This document shows positions 1 through 10,866 of a stretch of 64,000 nucleotides of DNA, piece after piece (within the stretch, counting starts at the first letter, position 1; every line of letters begins with the position of its first letter). The translations under genes were made by a program, and so were the position numbers. The notes under the pieces were generated by a model. The model ran no database searches. It was not told where the DNA came from and was given only the letters and a program-made list of their open reading frames with translations. Source of the DNA: Podospora pseudocomata (lineage: Eukaryota > Ascomycota > Sordariomycetes > Sordariales > Podosporaceae); contig NC_085888.1 of the NCBI RefSeq assembly GCF_035222375.1, positions 558,001 through 622,000 of the forward strand. The letters are read 5' to 3'.

Positions 1-738
1 GCTTGCCATGTCGATCCCTTGCTGCATGGTCTCGAGATTACTTGGGGTCAGTTTTGTCCCGGCTGCTACTCCACCACCCCAACTGTAACTCAACGTAAAG
101 TATTCCGCTTGGATCGGAGTGCCGTCCTGGACTACCAGTCGAGGCTTTGGAGCCCCTGGTTTACCTCCCACATCGATCACCCGGGTAGGTAGTATTGGCA
201 CAGCACGGTGACCGGACTGATCCAAGGTAGCCAGCATAGAGCAGCGCATGTGACGGTTCAAGCAGTTCGAGATCCAATCACGCGCTATAGCAACCACGGC
301 TTCCAGCCCCTCATCGTTCTGAAGCGAGTGTATCATGCCGTTTCCCGTATCATCAATCTCCCTTTCAGGCTTCAGACGGAGATCGTCCACACCATCATCG
401 GATTTTTCTTCTGGCCTGCGGTACAAAGTAGCCTGTACCTTGTAACCAAGTTCATCTTGGGCCGGTGAGTATACCCAGATCGTATTTTCATCAAACTCGA
501 CATGAATCGGCGCAGAGACAGAGCGAAAGTCTTGAAAGCTTTTGGTGGTCGTGAATGCGTCATGCACAAGCTTCTGTCGGATAAGTCTGCACAGTGGGCA
601 TCCGGCCGCGCAAGAGTCTTCGAGTTTGAGGAAGCTTTCAGCTACCACTGTGTAGTCCTCGGGCTCAGTCCTAGGCTCGGTGGCCAAACGATGGATAAGG
701 CCCTTACAGGCAGTGCAAAGAGATGGTTCTGAGGACAT
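1..738 (-). CDS. HET-domain protein, N-terminal part (runs off the left edge)
   Basis: The minus strand is open from an ATG at 738 to the window edge (246 codons, no stop). The N-terminus has a Cys-rich start (CTAC near residue 9, CPLCRLI near 47) and then the entry to a HET domain: LPTRVIDVG, PRLV and YFTLSYSWGG, close to the usual 'yxaLSHCWG' motif. This order is typical of Sordariomycete heterokaryon-incompatibility proteins, whose HET domain can trigger cell death when two unlike strains fuse. The rest of the HET domain and the C-terminus lie outside the window. The frame, the start and the family are clear; the recognition role is inferred from the domain only. Confidence 0.8.
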   Translation of the reverse strand, partial: MSSEPSLCTACKGLIHRLATEPRTEPEDYTVVAESFLKLEDSCAAGCPLCRLIRQKLVHDAFTTTKSFQDFRSVSAPIHVEFDENTIWVYSPAQDELGYKVQATLYRRPEEKSDDGVDDLRLKPEREIDDTGNGMIHSLQNDEGLEAVVAIARDWISNCLNRHMRCSMLATLDQSGHRAVPILPTRVIDVGGKPGAPKPRLVVQDGTPIQAEYFTLSYSWGGGVAAGTKLTPSNLETMQQGIDMAS

Positions 739-1008
739 TGTTGACAGCACATATCTCGCGGGTGAGTGGGACTCGAGAGATATTCCACACACAGGTATAT
801 ATGTGCTTCCACTTTATTATTGCCTGGAGTATTGACCAAAAAGCAACAGCGACCACCGCCTGACCAACTGCATAGATATCACGCCGGCATCTGGCATTGC
901 TTGGCGGTAGGTTGCCAACCAACCAACATGTTATTTCCGAACCCCGCTCCACAAAGAAGCCTTGACAACAGCCTCACCAGTTTCAGCCACCAACAAATCG
1001 ACCTCGCT

Positions 1009-1470
1009 TTACTTCCCACCCTCAGGCGCCCCCCCAGTGGCAGCAAACACCTTCCCCATAAAACCCAACATCCCCGCGCTATCAACAAAAGAATCAAACA
1101 CTCTCACCAACTTGGCGTCCTCGGTCAAGGTCAGCTTGTGCACATACTGGTTCTTGTACGGCTCGGTGACACCGGGCACGGCCGCGGTGCCGTTGCTGTT
1201 GAGGTAGACCACCGCCTTGAGCTGAGTCTCATCAACCACAGTGTCGACGAGCTCGGCGTGGTAAGTCGCGAAGAGAGGGAAAGCCTGGGCCTGGAAGGCG
1301 GCGTACCCTTCTGCGTCTTTGTCGCCCTGGGGAGGGAGCGAGGCAGGATGGAAGTGGGCGGTGAAGTCGGGGGAGGCGAGGGACTTGATGGCCTGGGCGT
1401 CACGGTCGTTATGAGCCTTTACCCAGGCTTTGGCTGTGGTGATGATTTGCTCGCGGAGGGGGGATGACAT
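1009..1470 (-). CDS. SnoaL-like / NTF2-fold small protein
   Basis: A single-exon 153-residue protein. It begins with a helical segment (REQIITTAKAWVKAHNDRDA) followed by a 'LASPDFTAHFHPASLPPQG' stretch and alternating beta strands, the usual outline of SnoaL-like members of the NTF2 superfamily (about 130-150 residues). Fungal proteins of this kind are mostly uncharacterised; some act as cyclases or dehydratases in aromatic polyketide pathways. There is no signal peptide or membrane segment, so it is probably cytosolic. Its neighbours (NmrA-like and O-methyltransferase remnants, EthD protein) belong to families often seen in specialised metabolism, but the enzyme activity cannot be read from the sequence. 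Confidence 0.75.
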   Translation of the reverse strand: MSSPLREQIITTAKAWVKAHNDRDAQAIKSLASPDFTAHFHPASLPPQGDKDAEGYAAFQAQAFPLFATYHAELVDTVVDETQLKAVVYLNSNGTAAVPGVTEPYKNQYVHKLTLTEDAKLVRVFDSFVDSAGMLGFMGKVFAATGGAPEGGK

Positions 1471-1946
1471 TTTGGGTGGTGGGTGAACTTGAGGGATGTC
1501 ACTTGGGTTGTGAGTGTAGGTATGCTGATATGGTATTTGTAGGTATATGTGTATGATGTGTTTATGTGTAGCGTGGAGAGGTGTGTGGGAGGGAGCTACC
1601 GGTGGTGGCCAGGAGTCTTAAATAGGTAATCGTGGGGCAGTGTGGTGCAAGGGCAGCGGGGTTGGACGGCTGGGGGGTATGAGCATCTCTCACTGTGCGG
1701 GCGGTTACTTCTTGCCCATCGGTGTGTTGTACAGCATGCAGCTGCTCTGTCCGTTGCGACGTTCCTGTGGCCGGTGTCCCACTTCTCTTTGGGGGCCGCA
1801 GTGGAAAAGGACGGGGTGAAAGCAAAGCCAGCAAAGACTGCAGGAATTTGGTTTTGTCTCGGAAACTTAGAGTCGAAGTAGCTGATATTGATTTGTGGTT
1901 TGATCATATCATCATGTTGAGCTATCATTACCTACGTGCCTGCCTC
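1471..1946. other. Intergenic, no gene seen
   Basis: This stretch lies between the start of the SnoaL-like gene and the end of the NmrA-like pseudogene. It has short frames only, none with recognisable protein character. The promoter of the SnoaL-like gene must lie here; a GT-rich tract is seen around 1500-1590. Confidence 0.5.
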
Positions 1947-2879
1947 CTAGCCGCTATAGGCGAGCTTCACCAGCTCCTCTTGCTTCTCCAAAAATCCCTT
2001 GAAGCTAGTCAGGTCGGCCATGGACCTTAACTCATCAAGGTCAATGTTATCGGCCATGTGACGCAAAAACTTTTCAGCAACGGTAAAACACAGGGACTCC
2101 TTCTGCTCCTCAGTCTCATCATCTGACATGGTAATACGGCGTGTAAGACCGCTTTGTTTTACCCCCCAGCTGGGTCAACGCGTCCTCCACCGTGAGCACG
2201 TCGCCCGCAACACCCAAGACTCGGCCATGGTACTTTTCGTCTTGCCCAAACACTGCGACGGCAATCTTGGCAATATCTTCGGGGAGGACAAGGGCAAGTG
2301 GTGTCTCCGATGTCATGGTGCTTCGCCAAACACCCGATGCCCGGAATCCTGGACTAAATAGTCGACCTGAAGGGCGAGGAAATTGGTCATGAAGATGGCT
2401 TGACGAAGTATCGTCCACTTCCAGGGAGAGTCTTCGGTGACTGCTCGCTCACCGGCCCTCTTTGCCGTCATGACGTTGTCGAAGAATGTGCTGTGCTGCG
2501 CCTCGTCCCCCTCCTGGTGAGAGAAGACACCGACTGATGTACATATGACAACCTGCTTGATGCTGCCGACGGACTGAGCAGCGCGCACAATATTGATGGC
2601 GTGGACCTACTCCAGGCCTGGATCCTCAACGTGTGTGGCTGTGCAGACAAACAACTTGTCGATGCCAGACATGGCATCCACCAAAGAGGGAATATCGTCC
2701 CAACTGCCTGGAAGAAGTTGCACACCAAGGGCTGCCAGAGCCCTTGCTCCAGGAGAATCGGGATCGCGAACTGTGGACTTGACGTCCCATCCATGCTATT
2801 CTCGCAGCAGTTTTGCCACAGCGCCTCCAATATTGCCGGTGACGCCGGAAACAAAAACGGAATGTGTCTGTGATGCCAT
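1947..2879 (-). pseudogene. NmrA-like NAD(P)-binding protein, decayed
   Basis: The start at 2879 reads MASQTHSVFVSGVTGNIGGA, a Rossmann-fold GxxGxxG nucleotide-binding site. It continues through 'HGWDVKSTVRDPDSPGARAL', 'VVICTSVGVFS', 'LPEDIAKIAVAVFG' and a C-terminal 'TSFKGFLEKQEELVKLA', the outline of NmrA-like short-chain oxidoreductases (about 300 residues). The gene is broken. The frame holding the start has TAG at 2798-2796 (codon 28) and at 2609-2607 (codon 91), both of which would be CAG before a C-to-T change. The frame then shifts near 2350 and again near 2125. An intact relative sits at 60.2-61.2 kb. No intron was found that removes the stops. Confidence 0.8.
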
Positions 2880-3494
2880 GGTACAGCTTGTAAAGGGTAG
2901 GTATGCGTTGTGTCTAGAACAAGAGTGCCTGAGGTATTGTGTTCCGTTTTCCCACTGACTACAACATATAGCGGGTTGGTTGCATTCAATACCGTAGGTA
3001 AGCTTCCAGGTTAATCGATATGCGGTTAGGGGGGACACTAACCACCGAGGAAGGGCCTAGACTCTACCGCATGATGGTTGGCTTATCAGGGTGCCCCGTT
3101 GGCGCATCCCAGCCTTACCAGACAAAGGTCATCGCTCTGAAACACAGACACCCCTCACCGAAGCACCTTTCCAGGCGATTTTGTACCCTGATAGAAACGC
3201 CGTCAATAGATAGAGTGGGTGGCGCGGTTCAGCATGGTTACCTTGCATTCTCGCTGGTAAGCACCATGCATGGGTAGCGGTCGCTGTAATCGACCACGAT
3301 GACATCCGATCCAGCAAATACATCGAGAATCGACTGTGCCACTCAGTGAAACAACGCTGAATGAGATTTGAACCGGTCGAGAGAATATCACAGTGGGGAA
3401 AATGCACGTATTTACTGAACCGGCTCTGCACTTTCTTCCCGACCTGCCGTATGGGGACGGCGTTGGGTGGTAATATGCGAGTTTCACTCTTCAG
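2880..3494. other. Intergenic, no gene seen
   Basis: Between the divergent NmrA-like and O-methyltransferase remnants. Only short overlapping frames occur, with no recognisable protein, repeat or RNA gene. Confidence 0.5.
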
Positions 3495-4514
3495 ATGCTG
3501 GCCGCCGAGCTGTATGATCTGTTACTCGAGCTCATGGCCTTGCTCTGCAAAAAGACGGGAGTAAGATTCGCACCCCGAACAGCCCAAACCATGTCATGAA
3601 TGGCAGAACTAGACACTGATGCAAGACCAGCACAACAATATGGTGTGCCTCCAGTTCATAACCCGCTTCGGTGTCACCGACATGGTGCCGGCGGGCGGAC
3701 AGATCTCCTTTGGTGATGTTGCTGCAAAGGTCCCAGGGCTGACTGAATCCATCGTCGGCCGTCTACTGCGACATGCCATGACGATGCACGTGTTCCACGA
3801 GCCCCAACCCGGCATGGTCGCCCATACCAAAGCCTCCAAAGCCCTTCAAACCAACCCGGTGTTGAACGCTTGGCTGAGGAGCGGAACCCATGAGATGTGG
3901 CCGGCTGCGGTCAAGATGCTTGACGCCTTAGAAAAGTGGCCCGGGTCCTCAGAGCCGTCAGAGACGGGGTTTGCCCTGGCGAATGGTACAGTTACCACCG
4001 CCTTTGAGATCCTCGGCAGCGACCCCGCCCGGGCCGCCAGGTTCGGTCGCGCCATGAGCATCTACGCCATGAAGCCCGAGTACTCGCCTTCTTACCTGAC
4101 AGAATACTTCGACTGGGCAAGTCTTTGAATCGGCGCGTGTTCTGGCGGTGGCGGGTGCCTCCTATTTCCAAGTCGCTATTGAACTTGCTCGAAGATTCCC
4201 CCAACTTGCAGGTCACGGTGCAAGACACGGCACAAGCTCTGCCTGTTCCGGCGGCTGGAGCGGTGCCAGCCGATGTGGAGGAACGGTTGAACGTCGCGGT
4301 CGTAGAAGATACCTTTGCTCCCCAGATGTCTAGCACACAGCCAGTTGATGTCGTACTGCTCCGTTGGGTGCTGCGTATCTGGCCTGACAAGTAATGTGTC
4401 CGTCCGCTGAGAGCACAGATCCCTCTGATGCGAACTGGAACAAGGCTTGTCCTCCAGGACGTCATCTTTCCGAAGCCAGGAACAGTAGCACAGTGGCGGG
4501 AACAGGACTTGAGG
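3495..4514 (+). pseudogene. SAM-dependent O-methyltransferase, decayed
   Basis: The best stretch starts near 3619 (HNNMVCLQFITRFGVTDMVP, then ISFGDVAAKVPGLTESIVGRLLRHAM), which is the winged-helix dimerisation domain of fungal class I O-methyltransferases. The SAM-binding core follows in other frames: 'GASYFQVAIELARRFPQL', 'VQDTAQAL', 'VPADVEERL', then 'LLRWVLRIWPDK' and 'RLVLQDVIFPKPGT'. The gene is broken. A TGA at 4126 and a frame change follow the N-terminal half, and a TAA at 4392 cuts the conserved WPDKY motif. A good splice donor (AG|GTAAGC at 4513) closes the last recognisable exon, and no downstream exon was found. Family members methylate phenolic polyketides and similar metabolites. 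The weak open frame at 3495-3590 may be its start. Confidence 0.75.
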
Positions 4515-4706
4515 TAAGCGATGCCCCATTGTTTGCATTTCCGGTAAAAGAAGCATTCGAGGCTGACCAAAGGCGGCGGTGACCAGGGCGCCACTATCCA
4601 CGGGGCCAGGGAGTACAAAAGCTCGCCGGTTGCCGGTCTCGCCGCAGCCACCAGATCCCACTCTCTTTTGCATCTTCTCCAACACACACACTTGCGGCTA
4701 TCCACA

Positions 4707-5322
4707 ATGCAGCTCAAGACACTCTTTTCTCTCGTGGTGCCCCTGCTGGGACTTCAAAGCTCAGTACACAGTCTCAACATTCCACCCACTCAGGAGCTGC
4801 ATCTTCGTGACGAGATCAACGCTCAGGGAGGCCAATCGAACCAACTGTACAAGTTTGAGGTTAGAATCTACAAGCGAAACAACGTCACGTGGGACGCCTT
4901 CGCCGCCTTTCTCGTCAACTCTCGCTATCCCAAGGTGAAGCCACTGGTGGCCAAGCATGGTGTTGCTGTTTGGACGGAGGTGAGATAGATACCTAGGTAA
5001 AATATACCACCATCGAATCAGCGGGCTAACATCTCCACCGTAGACCTTGACGCCACCTTCAGCACGAGCCATTGCCGCAGGCGCCATCCCTCCCGGCTGG
5101 ACGGTGCCGCAATATGACTCCATCTCGACTTACTACGTCAGTGATCCCTCTGTTCTCGGCGCCTTGACCACTGACCCAGCCTGGATTGCGTTGGAGATTG
5201 CTGCCGCGGGGTATGTGGATGGGTCAAGAGGAACGCTTCTGGCCGGTTTCGAGACTGTCAAATATGAGAAGCCGAAGAAGGGAGGCAAAGGCAAGAAGAA
5301 GAGAGGCTGTTTGCTAGATTAG
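4707..5322 (+). CDS. EthD-domain protein with signal peptide (two exons)
   Basis: Exons 4707-4979 and 5044-5322 join in phase 0 across a 64-bp GT-AG intron and give 183 residues. I chose the ATG at 4707 because it opens a clean signal peptide (MQLKTLFSLVVPLLGLQ...); the upstream in-frame ATG at 4668 would mask it. The body, with 'LYKFEVRIYKRNNVTWDAFA', a conserved 'HGVAVWTE', 'YDSISTYYVSDP' and 'FETVKYEKPKKG', is the EthD / Dabb-like ferredoxin fold. In fungi such proteins occur in polyketide clusters, some as decarboxylases or cyclases. The C-terminus is very Lys-rich (PKKGGKGKKKRG) and ends CLLD. A secreted form is inferred from the leader only. Confidence 0.75.
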
Positions 5323-5679
5323 GTGTGGTTTGAAGTATGTTCGAGTGCTTTCATGCCTGCGGTACTTACCTCTACATGTATTTACTTCCTAAAAGACAGA
5401 CATTGTTAATGGGACATGGAGAGGGTTGTACCTTGCCCGAGATCAGGAGAAACAAAAACCATGTTGGCGGATATACTTTCATCAGTTTGATGTGGGTATC
5501 TTCAGAACATTTATTATCACATGTCGTACCACACAAAGCCTCGCTTTACTCTCCAGCAAGCGCCCTCAAACTTACCTACATCAACCCATGCAACTGATCA
5601 TCAAAAACCACCCTCCCCTCCCGTCAGCATCACAGCCCCGTACAAAGCCAGCGCCACAACCAAAATCACCCCCTAAGTT
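5323..5679. other. Convergent 3' intergenic region
   Basis: This lies between the ends of two genes that face each other. It should hold both 3' ends; no other feature is seen. Confidence 0.45.
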
Positions 5680-6192
5680 TCAAACCAACCACCCCACCAC
5701 CATCCCCAACCCGGCACCCAGCAAACCCCCATCCATTCCCCTTCTCCTTCCATTCTCCCCAACCCCAGCGCTGCTGGTACTACTACTCACGACATTGTCC
5801 GGCCTCGGCGTCGGCCGTTCAGTAGGCAGCCCAGTCTCAAACGTGTAGCTCGTCGACGGTGTCACGGTGATACTGCACGAGCTCCCACTCGGCACCCCCT
5901 CCAGACTGCATCCGAGCGATACGACATCCGACTCGATCGAGCTTATCACCGAAATGAACGTCTCTAGTGCGAAGGGCTCCTCTGTGATTTGTAGGAGGGG
6001 GTCGTCACACGCGTAGGGAATGCCAGAGTTTGAGTTCTCTTGACAGGTTTGGCCGGTTAGACAGCACCATGTTGAGTCGCACGGGACTGGGCAGAGGAGG
6101 GACGGTCCGTCCTGGCGCCGGAGGGGTTTGGCAGGGTTTAAGGCGATGGTGTGGGTGGTAAGGGATAGGAAGAGAAAGGTTGAGAGCTTCAT
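5680..6192 (-). CDS. Small Cys-rich surface protein, probably GPI-anchored
   Basis: I take the ATG at 6192 as the start because it opens a signal peptide (MKLSTFLFLSLTTHTIALNP); an upstream in-frame ATG at 6267 adds an unlikely 25-residue extension. The 170-residue product has a dibasic site (LRRQ), a compact cysteine cluster (LLCPVPCDSTWCCLTGQTCQ), then 'LGCSLEGVPSGSSC'. It ends in a Ser-rich stretch followed by a hydrophobic tail (LLGAGLGMVVGWLV), the pattern of a GPI-attachment signal. This layout is common in fungal cell-wall or effector-like proteins. No family name is recognised and the function is unknown. Confidence 0.7.
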   Translation of the reverse strand: MKLSTFLFLSLTTHTIALNPAKPLRRQDGPSLLCPVPCDSTWCCLTGQTCQENSNSGIPYACDDPLLQITEEPFALETFISVISSIESDVVSLGCSLEGVPSGSSCSITVTPSTSYTFETGLPTERPTPRPDNVVSSSTSSAGVGENGRRRGMDGGLLGAGLGMVVGWLV

Positions 6193-6757
6193 TTTCGGTT
6201 CCGAGGCGGATTGATCGTCGGTGGGAGGCTGCAAACCGGGAAAGGCGAAACGATGGATGAGCGCCATTTTCGAATGAGGGGAACTAGGTACCTATATATG
6301 TGCCTTCTGGGACTTTGCCACTCAGTAGGTATCGTCCAAAGCTGCCCGCTATCAGCGATCGTGCGGTTGCATACACCTTGAGTTGGTGTAACCGTCGATC
6401 CGACCTCGCCTGCGATAGACCGAGTTTCCTGTTTGAAACACCGCCTCCGGATAGCTCAAGTCGATCAAAGTTCACGAGAAAGTGGCGTTCAATATAGGGG
6501 CTGATATCCGAAATGCTTATTATGTGACAGGTGCTATCATGGCGAGATTGCAACGTGGTGGCTGAAGCTGGACCACCATCATGAAGTGGGTGTGAAGAAG
6601 CGTGGGGAGCTGCCTGACGCGTGCTGGCGACTAATAGAGACAGGAATCCAAGGCCGTGAGTTAAAATAGCTGGTTATAAAGTGGCCCTTCTCTGGATGGA
6701 GCCAAGGTCGAGGCTTTTGCTTGGGCTGGTCATGTGGTGTCAAGTCCGTGATCGACC
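6193..6757. other. Divergent promoter region
   Basis: Intergenic between the surface protein (minus) and the membrane protein (plus). No gene is seen. The true start of the plus-strand gene could lie further up if there is an undetected 5' exon. Confidence 0.4.
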
Positions 6758-9057
6758 ATGCGGCGAGCAAGTCGAGCTCCAGATCGGCCTGGAGCAAATG
6801 CCCAAGATGCTCCAGTTTTGCTCCAAGACCTCTTACCTCATGCTTCAGCCACCACCCCGTATTCCCCCAATATTGACTCAGATCATTACAACGACCCATT
6901 ACCAACACCTCCATTAATCCCAAACACCACGAGCAACATCCCGACCTCCCCACCAAACATTCCACATAATCCAGCGGCACCAACACCACCAGTCCCACCA
7001 CCGACAACCCCTCCTCAACCACCTCTCACCAACTCTGCAACCCCTCAAACTCCCGTCACTTCCCCAATCTCAACCATCCCCAACCAGCAACCATCCAACC
7101 CATCTTCCACCACCTTCACTCCTTCCTCCCCAAACCTCTCAACCCGTCTCACCAAACTCCTCACCCGGCTATCAACCCTCCCAACACCCCCCGTCATCAC
7201 CCACCTCCATAAACACCTCAAAGTCCCCACCATCCTTCTCATCACCCTTCTCCTCTTCATCTTCGTCACCCTCATCTCCTGGCAAGCCCACAACCTCGAC
7301 TGGCCTCTCGCCAGAATCCCGATCCCCTCCGGCATTCTCCTCCTGACAATAGTAGCCAAGTTCACAGACTGGGCACTCGCCGGCGTAACCGACGACGCCT
7401 GGGAACGACTGCAATGGGGTCCATTACTGCAGCGAGGCCGAGGGAACATGTTGACATTCCTGGTGATGGGCTCCGGGTTCGGGAGCTGGTGGAGGGTGTT
7501 ATTTTCTTCGGGGGTGCAGCCGGGAGAGGAGACGAAGTTGATGAGGCTGAGGAGGTTAGTCAGGACGAAATGGAAATGGCGGCCTCGGTTCAGCGCTCGG
7601 TTCTGGAGTTTCATCCGCATCTTCGTTTGGTTGTTTGTCCAATTCCCAGGCTTGATTCTCATGGCTATGATCGAGAACAAAGACTCCTTCCGCCCAACAG
7701 CATGGGCGGACGTAACCGGTGGGTTGGGGGCGTTCAACGTGAGCGCGGGTTGGTTCCAGCCTGGTGACCCATCCACTTATCGACAGGTTTTTGGCATCCT
7801 TCAAGACCCAACCATCACGGTGACTACCACGCCAATAGGTGAGGAATGTAGTCGGGAGGATAGCTGTCAGTCGTACATCTTGTCTGGGGGGACAACCCTT
7901 GTTCAGCCTTGGGCTTTTGTACCGCGGCAATTGACTGACAACCACGCCTATGTAATTGAGAACGCGCCGGCGTATCAAATCGATGGCTGGGAGACCTCGT
8001 TCAACCATTCGTTGCCGTATGCTTCCTGGACTGACGACCAGTGTCGGGTGTTCACCTCTCAAAGCCCGCTGGGTGCAGTTGATGGCTCGCTTCAAATTTG
8101 TGTGAAGAACGATGGAGATGATGGACAGTTGTTGGCAGGTGAGTAGCTCCGGGTTTCCCAAAGTCTTCAGCGCGTCGACATGCTAACGTTTATCCCCGTC
8201 CTCAAGGCATCCGAGAATGTGGTAGCAACGTGGACAAGACCGGCAATTGCACCCTTGATCCGGCCTATCCAGGGTGGGATTCCTTCCCGGCCTTCTCATC
8301 TGTCATCGAACTGTATCGACTGAACGTAGACCTTGTGACAGACCGTCACACCCAGACCATCATCGAGCTGTCCAACCAAGCTAGTCCAATCAAACAGATA
8401 ATCGCCCCTGAAGACTTCCTCGACGCATTCGCCCTCCTTCTCTGCCCCTTCCCCACAAACTCGACCCAAATCTCCCGATGGTGCGCCCCCAACGCCGTGA
8501 ACCAACAGCTCACAGCTTCGCTCGCGTGGAGAATCCAACTGGCCTACAGCGAGAGGTACTTTGACAACCAACTCTCCATGGACATGCTTCGTAATCTCTT
8601 TGCAACGGTGTTGTATATGTTTAACCCAGTCTATCGGGCTATTTCCATCGATGGTTCCGTGCCGTGGAAACCCAACGAGACAGTACCTGGGCTGCCACCA
8701 GAGAACACCTTTCGAGGGTCCCCAGCCATCCAGTCGAGCTATGTCGCCCCGGCTACTTGGACTGTGGTTGCTTTCATCGTGTCGGCGGTAGTACTAATCT
8801 CTGCGGCGGTCATCGCGATGGTTGTGTCGTCTGTATATGCCGATATGCCTGACCTTAACAAGTTCTTGGTGTTGGATGGGATGAAAGTCGTTGTCGTTGA
8901 TCCCGCAACGGGGGATGAGACTTTCTTTGGCGATGTTGTATGTCGGGAGAAGACGAAGGAAGGAGTTATTTATATGGCGAGCCGGACGACCGTCTGTCTT
9001 GCGAGTGGGGCGACAGCAGGGAGCGACGGGAATGCATCATCACCTGCTTCGAGATGA
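6758..9057 (+). CDS. Large fungal membrane protein of unknown function (two exons)
   Basis: Exons 6758-8138 and 8207-9057 join in frame (743 residues). The 68-bp intron has GTGAGT, a TGCTAAC branch site and AAG. The first ~130 residues are Pro/Ser/Thr-rich and look disordered. Hydrophobic segments follow near residues 157-173 (TILLITLLLFIFVTLIS) and in the next 150 residues (including IFVWLFVQFPGLILMAMI). A long middle part with Cys pairs and NxS/T sites looks extracytoplasmic. A last membrane segment (WTVVAFIVSAVVLISAAVIAMVV) leads to a short cytoplasmic tail. The topology resembles the DUF3176-type proteins of ascomycetes, but I see no motif that proves membership. Function unknown. Confidence 0.75.
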
Positions 9058-10035
9058 TGGGCTGATGGGACGGTATAGTTTGATGGACGTTGTCCTATTT
9101 CTGGATGGCTTTTTTTTCGGTGGCAGAGGAAGGTTGTCGATACCAAGGAAGGTTGGGGGAAGGTTTGAAAACCTTCGCTCAAGTCTGATGAAGGAATTAT
9201 GGTGCTCGAACACCTCGTCAAACTTTAACCCAAAATCTGGTGAACATTTTGATGAGCTTGTGGCACGCTGTCGAGCGTGCCAACAGAACTGTGATAAAAG
9301 CGATGGTACTGTACAGCACAGGGAAAATCAGCTCCGGAGAGCAGAATCCTACCTCCCACACCCCCTCCCAGGCAGGGTCTACACCCAATCCAGACCTATC
9401 TTTATCAACAGAACCTGTGGCGGCTCACAGGGCAGAAGCTCTAGGGAGCAACCTGACTGAATATCCACCGGGAGCAACACCTCCCATAAACGCCACCCTC
9501 CGCACGTTGAATCAGCTGTTGAGTTAAGGGGCTTAATTTGTTTGCCTACCCGTACCCACCTAAAAGCCAGGTGGATGTGATCGAGAATGTTCGTCTTGCA
9601 TAAGGTAGAGACTTTATCCCCGCACATTGCCCCCTACAGAGGTTAGGGTTACATATGGCCCTCATTTTGAGATGTTTAAAAGGCCAAGTTCGGTGCTGGT
9701 TGTTTTCTACATGCTGGGCTGCCTGGCAACAATGATCATATCATAGATGATGGTCCTAGAGTTGGTAGCTGCCGCCAACATTGCTGCGCCAGGCGGAAGG
9801 CACCTTCTTTCAATTCTACTTGTGGAAAATTATTTACGGTGGTGATGCACGATTCAGATCATTTGCTGGTGCGTGGCGGGATGAGGCAACACTAAATTGC
9901 AAAGCCTCACTATAAATCAAGTTTTCTTTTTGTGTCAGGTTTTCTTGCCTCTCCTTGTATTTACCGCTGAGTCACAATCAAAACATCGCACCATTCCTCA
10001 TCTACCTCATCGCTGCCGACTTGATAGTCCTCAGC
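9058..10035. other. Intergenic, no gene seen
   Basis: The short frames between 9058 and 9640 look random in composition. No repeat, tRNA or conserved protein was recognised. Confidence 0.45.
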
Positions 10036-10866
10036 ATGAACGGCTGTTTTTCATTCGCCAAGTACGCACTCGTTCTCTTGGGAGCGCTATCTATCCACAT
10101 GTGCTGTGACCTGCAACGCGCGACTTGTCCATACCCAGGTTGTGTGTTTCTCAACACCGAAAAGCCGTGGACCCTCCAGTGCGACGTTTATCGTGCGAGG
10201 GTGAGAGAGAGCCCGGGGAAATGGCCACCATATTCCTACGTGATCTGTCCCAATGGTTTCACTCCTGAGCCGCCCCCGAGAAGGGGGCATCTAGGAGTGG
10301 CGTCTGATTACTGCGAATTCCACAAGAAAGAAGTCTTCACTCGGCTATTCAAACATCGTTGGATACCTCAGGACAAGTGCGAGGTGAGGCGGACAATTAA
10401 CGCCTTTGTTTCAACCGTCACAGGGGCACTTTCGGCAAGCGAAGACTTGGAACAGAACATTTGGGGCCAAGGTCAGAGGGGTATAGACTTCCCCAGGGTT
10501 CCATTTGGAAGTGTTGGGTGGAATCGGCCGGCATCGTCATACCTCTATGAGGAGCCCATCTCACCGCGAACGGTTCCGTCAGCGATAATATCGAACCTTG
10601 GTCCCGTTACGGCTGGACCAGGAGAGCACCACCATCATCTCCGTTGTGCACCTCTACAGACTGCACTAGATGATGTGTTCTATTTCGACTTGCCGAAAGA
10701 ACTTCAAGCGTGCAATCCGGCTGCAAACGAACAAATGGGCATGGTTGATGGCGCGCAAGTTCACTCTACTCAAATGCAGAGCAACGCCGCATGCGGAGAC
10801 TTGGTGGAAAATCTTGGACAAACGCACCCGTCTAGAGTGGAGAAATCCAACGGGAAGGGGCTTTGA
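10036..10866 (+). CDS. Hypothetical secreted protein
   Basis: This open frame extends upstream to 9955, but the ATG at 10036 starts a good signal-peptide-like segment (MNGCFSFAKYALVLLGALSI), giving 276 residues. Cysteines are spread through the first half (CCDLQRATCPYPGC, DYCEFHKKE, DKCEVRRT), suggesting disulfides. The C-terminal half is low in recognisable structure and contains a His run (EHHHHLRC). I do not recognise a family. The length and the leader favour a real gene, but there are no conserved motifs and no splice evidence. Confidence 0.4.
   Translation: MNGCFSFAKYALVLLGALSIHMCCDLQRATCPYPGCVFLNTEKPWTLQCDVYRARVRESPGKWPPYSYVICPNGFTPEPPPRRGHLGVASDYCEFHKKEVFTRLFKHRWIPQDKCEVRRTINAFVSTVTGALSASEDLEQNIWGQGQRGIDFPRVPFGSVGWNRPASSYLYEEPISPRTVPSAIISNLGPVTAGPGEHHHHLRCAPLQTALDDVFYFDLPKELQACNPAANEQMGMVDGAQVHSTQMQSNAACGDLVENLGQTHPSRVEKSNGKGL

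Noticed and set aside
766-1467. 233-codon plus-strand frame
   Set aside because: Antisense to the SnoaL-like gene, with poor protein composition; the minus-strand protein is recognisable.
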